Source: Chrysomallon squamiferum
Lineage: Eukaryota; Mollusca; Gastropoda; Neomphalida; Peltospiridae
DNA length: 17,500 nt
Direction of reading: 5' to 3'
Assembly: GCA_012295275.1 (NCBI GenBank)
Contig: CM022675.1
Location: 14,381,963 to 14,399,462 of the forward strand
Numbering within the stretch: the first letter of the stretch is position 1; every line of letters begins with the position of its first letter. Under the pieces are notes generated by a model. The model did not search any database. It was not told the DNA's origin and saw nothing but the letters and a program-made list of their open reading frames with translations. The translations under genes were made by a program, and so were the position numbers. Shown one piece after another: positions 9,490 to 17,500 of the stretch.

Positions 9490-9850
9490 ATCAAAATGGC
9501 TATATTTTTCGACGTCTGTATGCTCCAGCTACTTCCGGTAGCGCGAAACCAGACACGTGATGGCGGACGAGACTGCCATGTGCACGCGCCAGCACGTTGA
9601 AATTGGCGGGATATGCTCTGTCTGCGCTCACGAACCGTGACGAAAGAAACATTTGAAGGCAGTGTTTTACAAACGCAATATGTCTGGTGCGCAAGTGAAG
9701 AGTGGAGGAAATTACAACATGAAAGAGGGAGTCGAATGGTAACTATGTCGGATCTACGGATCAGGGAGAAAATTGGCTGTCACACGAATAAGATAAGACG
9801 AAAACACGAGTGAGTTACGTACTTCCGGTAGCGGTTTCATTTAACACGGA
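9490..9850. promoter_or_regulatory. Candidate housekeeping-type promoter, possible first exon
   Basis: This CpG-bearing island, surrounded by A-rich repeats, holds AAAATGGC (9493-9500), ETS/GABP-type ACTTCCGGT at 9531 and 9821, CACGTG (9554-9559), ATGGCGG (9560-9566, YY1-like) and TTGGCGGG (9603-9610, E2F-like). This mix is typical of TATA-less animal promoters. Plus-strand open frames include ATG 9613 (open to 9813), ATG 9680 (20 codons, A at -3) and ATG 9560. Donor-like words GTAACT at 9739 and GTGAGT at 9810 could end a short first exon. None of the peptides is recognised. The downstream ETS site could equally serve a second or divergent start. Confidence 0.4.
9530..9833. repeat. 14-bp direct repeat TACTTCCGGTAGCG, 290 bp apart
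   Basis: Exact copies lie at 9530-9543 and 9820-9833. The match stops at the next base. It may be a pair of ETS sites or, less likely, a target-site duplication around an insertion; no transposon ends or poly(A) tail are seen inside. Confidence 0.9.
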
Positions 9851-10270
9851 AAATTACAAGATAACAAAAATGAATGAGTTTACAAATTGAATGAAACTTT
9901 TGCTTATTTGTTTGTTTTTTTAGCAGTCAAAATCAACAATATACGAAACTGAGCTCCCTTGTAGAATATTTGAAAAGAAACAAGATTGTATAGATGGTTT
10001 TTAAATGACAGGGGGAAAAAATGGAGGAAAAAATAGAATCGAGAAATTCAATAAATATTACAAGGAGGAGAGAGAAAACCCAGACACACACTGAGACATG
10101 CGTGCGTGCGTGTGTATTTTCTGCATCTCTCTCTCTTAACTATATAAAATAAAACAACGAAATATAAGTTAAACAATAATAGAAATTTAAAAAAAGATAA
10201 CAAACATTGAAATAAATGAGTAACAGACATCCAGAGAAAGAAACATAAACACAAACAAGAAGATAAATGA
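9850..10270. other. A-rich spacer with short GCGT repeat
   Basis: A- and G-rich DNA with a (GCGT)n run near 10099-10115 and a short CT run after it. The minus-strand frame 10048-10254 is hydrophobic and unrecognised. Confidence 0.6.
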
Positions 10271-10287
10271 ATGAATGAATGAATAAA
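10264..10287. repeat. (GAAT)n microsatellite
   Basis: About five GAAT/ATGA tetranucleotides within A-rich sequence. Confidence 0.9.
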
Positions 10288-10359
10288 GATCAGAAGAACC
10301 CTATCAAGAACTGTTACAACAAAAATAATAAATACGAGAAGTATTTCAAAAGATTAACG

Positions 10360-10540
10360 ATTGTACATGTATATCGCTATATAGTTTTACATGTATACAT
10401 ATTCCATATGCCATATTACTCAGAATATAAGTACCTGTACATATGCATAAGTGTGTATGCATGTATTATAAGTCTGTTTATATATTTAAGTGTGTCTGTG
10501 TGTCTATGTGTCGCGTGTGTGTCTGGGTGTGTTTGTAAAA
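10360..10540. repeat. Alternating purine-pyrimidine TACATGTATA / (GT)n tract
   Basis: TACATGTATA occurs exactly at 10364-10373 and 10388-10397, followed by many ATATG/TGCAT variants and a degenerate GT-rich run from about 10490 to 10536. The overlapping plus-strand 100-codon frame is Tyr/Cys/Val-rich from this repeat and not called. Confidence 0.8.
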
Positions 10541-10579
10541 TAACTAAGATGTACTGTGTCTTACAGCTGGGGCAGTGTT

Positions 10580-10850
10580 AACGATTAAAACACAGATATT
10601 TTACTGTTTAGTCTGACAGGTGTTAGCGAAACATTACTTCACTGCGCCCTCTAGCGGGTCATTCACAAGACTAACCTTCAGCTGTCAAAATTAGATTACA
10701 ATAACGGAAATAAATAACAACACAAAGAATCATAAATTATTTTTAGCGCACTGATTTCGCTAGACGTACTTGAAATACTTCTGTATAACTTAATCCGTGA
10801 TTTAAATATCAAATATATTTTCTTTGTGCGTATAGAATTATCAAAGTATT
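10580..10850. other. Complex island with CTCF-like site
   Basis: Mixed-composition DNA with TGACAGGTGTTAGCG near 10614-10628 and the CTCF-like word listed separately. No frame or RNA gene is recognised. Confidence 0.45.
10644..10657 (-). promoter_or_regulatory. CTCF-like motif
   Basis: The minus strand reads CCGCTAGAGGGCGC, matching 13 of 14 positions of the bilaterian CTCF core CCASYAGRKGGCRS (the only mismatch is G for A at the third base). CTCF cores of this kind can act as insulator or loop anchors. The assignment is by motif only. Confidence 0.35.
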
Positions 10851-11039
10851 CTTTGTCTCTCTCTAGGTCTTATTAACTGAAATATATTTTCAACTAAACA
10901 TTAGCGTTTTTTTTTTAATTATTATTAATTTTTTTTTAAAGAAGAAGAAGAATGAAAAAGACATTATTTACTTTTTGTGTTTTATATTTTTATACTTCGT
11001 AAAAAAATTGTTTTCGGAACTCTGTGTTAAAAAATCAAA

Positions 11040-11740
11040 CCTTTATTAATATTATACATACAAAAATAAAGACATGTTCTCAAAACATTTACTGTTTGAG
11101 TTTTATGTGAGAATCATTCTATTAGTTGTTGAAATAATTATATGTGCGGTAACATGGCCAACGTTTCTGGAACTAGTTTATGTGTTGTCTGTTTTCAAAA
11201 CCACTCCTCAAATCAAGACATTACTACTTCAAAACTTTCTTGAAAATACTGATACACTTCACTTTTAACTTGTAAATGAGACATTCACGTAATTACTATT
11301 ACACAGTCGCAAAAACAACACGATTCTTTCTGGTTCAGGCAAAAATCTTTCACCTGAAGCAAGTTCCCATAGCGTTCTGATTACAGAAACAGATATTTCA
11401 GTCTGCAGTTTATTACCGCAATAGCCGCGATGCACTTAAAGTCAAAATATAAAAACGAGATGCCATGATGCACCAAGTGTTTATAAAACACTGGAAAATG
11501 TTTTATTGGATATTAGACACAATAAATGATTGTTTGTTTTTCTTAACGATGGTGGTGAACTGAAGATTTTTCTAAATTTATTAATTTATTTGCTAGGGAA
11601 ATGATTGTTTTATTTGGGGCATCATAAAGGATTGATCTATAATTACACGACTGCCCTATAGCAAGAATTGTAGTTATTCAAACCACATTAAGTGTTAAAT
11701 TACTTTTAATGAACTGTTTAGAATTTATACTTTTTCTTTC
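11040..11740. other. AT-rich complex island, no gene recognised
   Basis: A 64-codon plus-strand frame (11074-11268) reads as a hydrophobic peptide of the kind AT-rich DNA often gives, with no recognisable family. The rest is mixed-composition. The dyad AGTGTTT-ATA-AAACACT lies at 11476-11492 and includes a forkhead-like TGTTTA word. Confidence 0.5.
11476..11492. repeat. 7-bp inverted repeat with 3-nt spacer
   Basis: AGTGTTT and AAACACT around ATA, extendable to GG/CC with one bulge. Too short and loose to be a terminator in an animal genome; it could be a forkhead dimer site or chance. Confidence 0.65.
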
Positions 11741-11748
11741 ATTATAGA

Positions 11749-11856
<108 letters not shown>

Positions 11857-11919
11857 GACACATTTTTCACATTTTTGACATGATGAAGGATGTTTAAAAT
11901 GTTTAAAAAAAAATGATGA

Positions 11920-12130
11920 AATAGTAGTGATAGTAGCAGCAGTATTTGCATTAATAATAAAATTAGTATTATTAGTAGTATTAGACTGTGTAATTAATAG
12001 AAGTAGTAATAGTAGAAGTAGCCTTTGTAATTACTATTAGTAGAGGCAGTAATAGTAACAGTAGTAATAGTAGTAAAAGTAGCATTAATATTCGTTTTAG
12101 TACTGAACTATAACAGTAATAATAACTGTG
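11920..12130. repeat. Degenerate (AGT)n trinucleotide tract
   Basis: AGT/AAT/GTA triplets with many substitutions (AGC, AAC, GAA). Leu-rich minus-strand frames arise from this periodicity. Confidence 0.88.
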
Positions 12131-12380
12131 GTTATAAACATGGTATAACAGAGGCAGCAGCAATAATAACTGAAGGAAATGAATCAAAAAAAAAAAAAAA
12201 AATCAAGAACCAATAAATAATAGCAGTAAATGACATAAAAACTATTTATTTTTTAACATAAATGAAGCTTTTTTATTAATTTTTCAGTAACTGAAATGTC
12301 ATGCTAACTAAATATAAGTTGAAATCTGACTTCGTTATCAAATTAAAAAGTAAGTTAAGCACATTTTATTTTTGAATACT
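12130..12380. other. AT-rich spacer, nothing seen
   Basis: Contains a 16-nt A run near 12187-12201 and AT-rich sequence. No frame or element recognised. Confidence 0.6.
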
Positions 12381-12970
12381 ATCATCTTAACCACTACAAT
12401 CATCTTTGCACCAGCAAAAGGTCACAGTCTATGTAATAAAGAACAGTCTTTGTCAGGAAAAGAGTACTTTGGAAAAAGCTCGCGACACATGCTGCCTCGT
12501 GCAAAGTACGTGCCAAAAAATGACTGATTTCTAAACGACAATGTCCATTATCATTAAATGGCGTTCAAACGACATTTCTGGGAGGAGTCGACATCTCATT
12601 AGGTTTAATGATAGTACTTGAATAATTCTATAGCTGAAAAATTATCCTGATTACCGTATCAAATGGATGAAGAAAATGTTAAAGACGCGTTTAAACAGAC
12701 GTGGAAAAATGTGAAATTTTCATCACAACAAATGCATAAAATATTAACTTTCAAACAAGCCATTGTCCTTGCGTTTCTTAAAGGATTTGTATTTTAAGTG
12801 TTGTTGTGGTTGGTGTTTTAGCAGTTGGTCAGAGCACGTGCTTGTCTTCTTAGCTGAAGAGATTATCGGTGTCACAGCATCCCACAATTCTTTGTGTTAA
12901 CACGAGTTCCGGTAATGAGGTTAGAAAAGGCAACGACGTCATTTAAATCTGACACAGATGTTGGCATAAT
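12380..12970. other. Complex island with smORF candidate and tRNA-like segment
   Basis: The least repetitive stretch in the second half of the window. It contains TTTGC-ACCA-GCAAA (12405-12418) overlapping AAAGGTCA (nuclear-receptor type, 12417-12424), a 44-codon frame at 12663-12797, a tRNA-like segment at 12811-12886, CACGTG at 12835-12840 and a near-CRE (TGACGTCG on the minus strand) near 12935-12942. No established gene is recognised. Confidence 0.4.
12811..12886 (+). mobile_element. tRNA-like relic, possible SINE head
   Basis: TTTTAGCAGTTGGTCAGAGC resembles the tRNA D-arm/A-box TAGCTCAGTTGGTTAGAGC with a 2-nt deletion. It is followed by an anticodon-arm-like TCTTC-TTAGCT-GAAGA hairpin and ATCGGTGTCACAGCATCCCAC, a degenerate echo of the T-arm/B-box GGTTCGAATCCCAC. 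The acceptor ends do not pair, so it is not a functional tRNA. tRNA-derived SINEs are known in cephalopods; this may be the 5' head of an old copy. The similarity was judged by eye. Confidence 0.35.
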
Positions 12971-13079
12971 GTAGTTTAGATTAGAATATCAAAATTTTAT
13001 TTTTTTAAAAGTATTTTTATTAGTAAATTATACATAATGTTTTATTAGAATTTCAATTATAAATGTGAAATAATTAAAA

Positions 13080-13459
13080 TAAAATATAAAAATAAATAAA
13101 TAAATTAAAAAGTAAGTATGTAATTAAGTAATTAAATAAATAAATAAATGAAAAGAAAACAACAACAAAGAAACTTACTAGAAAAAAGAGAACAACAGTT
13201 ACAGATAAAAAACAACAAATAAAAACTAAAAAGTAAACAATAAAAGTCAAACAAACAAACAAACAAATACAATTTCCAGTAAAGAAACACATGAAGAAAA
13301 ATAAATAAAAGTAAATAAAAGTAAATAAATTAAATAAAATAAAACAATTAAAAGTAAATAATAAAAAATAAAAAATAATAATAAATAAATAAATAAATAA
13401 ATAAATACTGAAATAAAATAAAATATAATATAATAAATAACGAATGAAAATAGAGCAGA

Positions 13460-13460
<1 letters not shown>
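13080..13460. repeat. A-rich (AAAT)n-type low-complexity tract
   Basis: Plus-strand AAAT, AAGT and AAAC units, with AAAC at about 13247-13267, a GTAAATAAAA decamer repeat near 13301-13330 and AAAT at about 13378-13407. The 144-codon minus-strand Phe/Tyr/Leu frame is an artefact of this composition. Confidence 0.93.
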
Positions 13461-13853
<393 letters not shown>

Positions 13854-13961
13854 GTGACGATGATGATTAAAGTCTAAAAGGAAACTATTATCTTCAAACA
13901 TGAGCATGAAATTCTCAGCAAAGAAGAAAACAGATCAATATTATCAGAAATCCTTTTTCTT

Positions 13962-13990
13962 ACTTTCTTTCTTTCTTTCTTTCCTTCTTT
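13962..13990. repeat. (CTTT)n microsatellite
   Basis: Short CTTT run with one TTCC interruption. Confidence 0.85.
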
Positions 13991-14069
13991 CAGTAATAAC
14001 TAATAAAATTAAAATAGAAAACACTGAAAATTATAAATCACAATAATTACAGCTTTTGGAAATTAACTT

Positions 14070-14195
14070 TAAAAAAAAAATGTGGAAAATGACAAAGAGA
14101 AGACGAATGAAGATGAAGAAAAAGAAAACAAAAATGAAGAAAGAAAAAAAAAAAGAAGAAGAAAAGAAAAAGAAAACGAAAAGTGAAAATGAACC
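14070..14195. repeat. Homopurine-biased A/G tract
   Basis: The plus strand is almost entirely A and G in GAA, GAT and AAAAG units, with scattered T or C. Ser/Phe-rich minus-strand frames are shadows. Confidence 0.85.
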
Positions 14196-14199
14196 GTAA

Positions 14200-14530
14200 A
14201 ACACTTTCGCATTATACCACACCACCAAATTAGAGTGAACAGATGATCTGCGGTGTAATGAGGTTCAAAAGAAACGAAAACGAGCAACGATCGAGATTAC
14301 ATCACGCCGGTTTCCCTTCCGTCGCTGGTAGACCGTTTTTCGTGTAATGCACTGGTGTCTCGGTCCGTTACGACTGGCGTGAAACACGTGTAATGGAAAT
14401 TGAGGCGGAACCACGACCACTCATGGAATGTCGTAAAAAAGAAAACATTTACAAAACGTAGCTGCAGAAAATATTTAAAATACCAGTTTGTTTTCTTTTC
14501 AGCTTGTCTTGAAGAAAACATCCGTCATGA
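14200..14530. other. Complex CpG-containing island with GTGTAATG repeats
   Basis: Mixed-composition DNA with three copies of GTGTAATG (14253-14260, 14342-14349, 14388-14395), the last two extended to CGTGTAATG, and a CACGTG at 14385-14390. A minus-strand 74-codon frame (14297-14521) lacks recognisable features. May be regulatory. Confidence 0.35.
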
Positions 14531-14690
14531 AAACTAAGAGGTCCTTTTTTTTCCTGCCTTGTTCTGGTTTTTTTTTCGGTTTTGTTTTTGCATATAAATT
14601 ATTTTATTTATTGTCGTCTTTTTAAAACAGTTTATTTTTAATTTCTTTGTCTAAGAGCTTATTTTTTTCGTTACTCATCTTTTTGTATTT
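14530..14690. other. T-rich spacer
   Basis: T-rich DNA with several 7-9 nt T runs and nothing else recognised. Confidence 0.6.
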
Positions 14691-14990
14691 GGATAGAAAG
14701 ACAGACATACAGACATACTGAAAATAGATATATAATTAACAGATGTATAGATAGACAAAAACGTAAGTTGAGACACCTAGCAGGATAATAGTACTTATAA
14801 TAAGAACGACAATAATAATGACTATAATGGTAATAATAGCAATATGATGAAGATGATAACAACAACAACAACAACAACAACAATAACAACAACAAAAAAT
14901 AATGATAATGATAGTGATGATGATGATCAAGAATAATAAGATGATGATAATGAAATAAAAATTATTATTATTTAAATTTCTCTCGTTACT
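14690..14990. repeat. Degenerate AGAC / AAT / GAT / AAC repeat tract
   Basis: An AGACATAC-type run near 14700-14720 is followed by AAT/GAT triplets and a clean (AAC)n stretch at about 14857-14895, then GAT/AAT variants. Overlapping minus-strand Ile/Leu/Cys frames are artefacts. Confidence 0.9.
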
Positions 14991-14999
14991 GGTTAAAAG

Positions 15000-15240
15000 T
15001 GAGACATAAAACATGGGAGGTTTACTGAAGCCATCAAAAACAGGCGTGGTAATTTTCAGCCTGTGTCACACAGTCCCTGGAATCGTGTCGCTGTGGTTGC
15101 AGTGAGGTGTGACCACAATTAAAACACACTGAACTGCTTCCCAGCTGCCTCATCATTGTCTGATTGGCGTAAACACAGTTTTCTATTTTACCTGAAGAGC
15201 GTTCACATGCGTGGGTGTACTACATAAATCAAGCAACAAA
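15000..15240. promoter_or_regulatory. Candidate enhancer: RUNX and T-box site cluster
   Basis: Within 26 bases lie TGTGGTT (15092-15098, RUNX type), AGGTGTGA (15105-15112, T-box half-site) and an opposite-strand RUNX core ACCACA (15112-15117). A CTGTG-TCA-CACAG dyad sits at 15061-15073. The island is mixed-composition and sits directly upstream of the longest GA repeat. The factor assignment rests on consensus words only. Confidence 0.3.
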
Positions 15241-15250
15241 TGTAGTTGAT

Positions 15251-15540
<290 letters not shown>

Positions 15541-15544
15541 ATAC

Positions 15545-15760
15545 ATAAAAGAGAGTGATAGGAAATGAGACAGAGACAGAAGACAAAACATATTTTTCCA
15601 GATATGATTTTTGATGAGTTTTTTCTCTCTTTCTTTCTTTCCATATATATTTATATATATTTGAATATACTTAATGCATATAAGTTTACTTTCTCATCTT
15701 TCTTAGTGTTTTGTCTGGTTACAGTTGAATTTATAAATCTTTATTATGGAATAATGTGGT
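15545..15760. other. AT-rich spacer, nothing recognised
   Basis: Short AGAC and TTTC units followed by AT-rich DNA. A 65-codon plus-strand frame has no domain. Confidence 0.55.
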
Positions 15761-16570
15761 AACTAAAAAAAAAACACAAATGAAAACAAACAAAAACAAA
15801 ACAACGAAAGAAAAAGTCGAAATATGTAAAACAAAATAATTGATTTTAAAATTAAGAAATATGTAGGTTATGAAAAACAATTGTCTTAATAAACAAATTA
15901 ATTAATGAAAAATGAAATACATTAACAAATTAAAAGAAGAAAAACAGCAACAAAAGAAACAACAAAAAACACTGTTATAAACAATACCTAAAATAAAGTA
16001 AAAAAGAAAAAGAATTTAACAAAATTATTTTATTAAATTTTAAGAAAGAAATAACACACACAAACAGTGAAGAGAAAAAAAAAAAAAAAAAAAAATAAAA
16101 GCTGAAGCACTATAAATAAAACAGAGGAAACAAAAGAAAATAATTAATTAATAAAAACATATGTGTCTGATTAATTAATATTATTGTTTTACAAAGGCAA
16201 AAGATTTAATAGGATGAATAATAAATAAAGATATTTTCTTCTATAATCACCTTTGTTTAAAAAAAGTAAAAATAATAATAATAAAAAATCTTCGAAAAAA
16301 GGAAAAGATGAAAAATAAAAATAGAAAGAATGAACAAAAAACATAAGAATGAATTTAGAAAATACCATACAAAAGATAAAATAAAATAAATAAATAAATA
16401 AAATAAAATTAAATTAAATTAAATTAAATTAAATTAAAATAATAATAAAAAACCAACAACACAATAATAATAAGTTATTTATCAGAAATTGAAGTGAAAA
16501 TAAAAGTGAAATGAAAGAGTGAATGAAGGGAAAAAGAATGAATGAACAAAAGAAAAATGGAAAAGTTGAT
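15760..16570. repeat. A-rich low-complexity sea with (AAATT)n
   Basis: More than 800 bases of A-dominated plus strand. Notable runs are poly(A) at 16075-16095 (21 nt), two palindromic ATTAATTAAT words at 16143-16152 and 16170-16179, (AAAT)n near 16383-16403 and a pentanucleotide (AAATT)n at about 16405-16438. No gene is seen. Confidence 0.92.
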
Positions 16571-16589
16571 ATTAACAACATTTCAAATA

Positions 16590-17290
16590 AGTATTTCCAT
16601 TAATTTCAGTCACACATTCCTCCTGTGACAGTCCGTTCCAGTCCTCCCATACAAATCACTTCATGCAGAAGGGGAGATAATTGGTTATTAATAAAATTGA
16701 CTTTACCATAGCAATCAATGACATAAGCGGCATGGCGTTTGAAGCGTTATTACTGAGTTTGAAAAATAACCCTATGAATCAATACGCAGCGATGCACGAG
16801 AGATGAGAAAATTGTTTCTGTCTCTCTGGAGCTATTTGTTATTTTACATTTTTTTTTACGACTCCTGCGAGTGCTGTGGAACAATTTATTTTCAAAATGG
16901 CGTCAACCGGAAGCGAATAATTAACTTCGTAACGTCTTTGATGAATTGATATACAAGTGGGCCATCACGAATAATTAGTGCAATTAAAGCAAACACGAGG
17001 GTGTTTTAAAACAATTTCTGTTTCAGATTAATAACCGTTTTGTCCTTGAAGTTTTACACTTGTTTATCCATTAACTGCAGACGTCACGCTTGCTGGATCC
17101 CCGCTTCCTTCATCCACACAGTCGACAACTTTCCTTTCGTTTTTCTAACGTGGCAAACATTAACTTCTCGTGAGGTTTATAGATAAATAATTTGAAAAAT
17201 GTCTGAGATTTTCGTTCTGATGTTTGAACATTTTTCCTCAAAGTAATTAGCTTCGTCTTTTAGAGCAGTGAGAGAAAATAATTACTAACG
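16590..17290. other. Complex island with repeat copy and ETS/YY1-like words
   Basis: Holds the second copy of GGGGAGATAATTGGTTA (16671-16687), AAAATGGCG (near 16895-16903) followed closely by ACCGGAAGCG (ETS on the minus strand, near 16907-16916), an acceptor-like TTTCTGTTTCAG ending at 17026 and GACGTCAC (17080-17087, CRE-like). The frame after the acceptor-like word stays open to about 17182 but has no recognised domain. It may be another promoter or regulatory element. Confidence 0.35.
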
Positions 17291-17309
17291 ATCTCATAAT
17301 AAATTGTAA

Positions 17310-17460
17310 ATAATAAAAGTAAAAGAATTTTTTTTTTTTAAATATTAAGTAAGTAAATAAATAAATAAGTAATCGTGTAAATAAGTAAGAAAGGAAATGA
17401 ATGAATGGATGAATGAATGAATGAATGAATGAATGAATAAATAAATAAATAAAACAATCT
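17310..17460. repeat. (AAGT)n, (GAAT)n and (AAAT)n tract
   Basis: AAGT/AAAT units, then (GAAT)n at about 17396-17437 and (AAAT)n to about 17453. Confidence 0.95.
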
Positions 17461-17500
17461 AAATATTTAAGATATAAAAATATAAATTAAAACTGAACAT

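Noticed and set aside
17015-17182. Acceptor-like TTTCTGTTTCAG followed by an open frame
   Set aside because: Such acceptors are common in T-rich DNA; the following frame has no recognised domain and no matching donor is evident.

Overview
This window looks like intergenic or intronic DNA from an AT-rich animal genome. No protein-coding or RNA gene can be confirmed in it. I see no bacterial-style gene packing, ribosome-binding sites or operons. The longest open frames are either translations of simple repeats (Ser-Leu, Arg-Glu, Leu/Ile-rich) or short frames with no recognisable domain. The dense microsatellites, (GA)n, (CA)n, (TA)n, (CTGT/GACA)n, (AAAT)n, (GAAT)n and (TTA)n, resemble cephalopod and other mollusc genomes. 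That assignment is an inference and is not proven by any gene.

The layout alternates between two kinds of DNA. Low-complexity 'seas' lie at about 780-1440, 2518-2573, 3330-3650, 4174-4501, 5820-6460, 6780-7090, 7960-8060, 8940-9290, 10020-10540, 11750-12130, 13080-13460, 13745-14190, 14690-14990, 15255-15545, 15760-16570 and 17310-17460. Between them, roughly every kilobase, are 'islands' of higher-complexity, CpG-containing sequence of 200-700 bases. The main islands are near 1-420, 1500-1935, 2105-2400, 2580-3310, 3700-4160, 4795-5400, 6470-6770, 7100-7450, 8060-8900, 9290-9850, 10580-10850, 11040-11740, 12380-12970, 14200-14530, 15000-15240 and 16590-17290.

Three islands stand out. (1) Positions 9490-9850 look like a housekeeping-type promoter: two exact TACTTCCGGTAGCG (ETS/GABP-like) sites 290 bp apart, a CACGTG abutting an ATGGCGG (YY1-like) core, an E2F-like TTGGCGGG, and possible splice donors. 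(2) Positions 8238-8615 carry three pogo/Tigger-like CAGT termini next to TA dinucleotides, suggesting a degraded non-autonomous Tc1/mariner-pogo element. (3) Positions 12811-12886 resemble a decayed tRNA, as in the head of a tRNA-derived SINE. Other islands carry clusters of textbook transcription-factor words (homeodomain, E-box and OTX at 5145-5162; RUNX and T-box at 15092-15117; full CRE at 2272-2279; CTCF-like at 10644-10657) and may be enhancers or insulators. A 17-bp motif shared between 2896 and 16671 marks a possible dispersed repeat.

No novel multi-gene system is visible. The value of the window lies in its regulatory-looking islands, its transposon relics and its extreme simple-repeat architecture.
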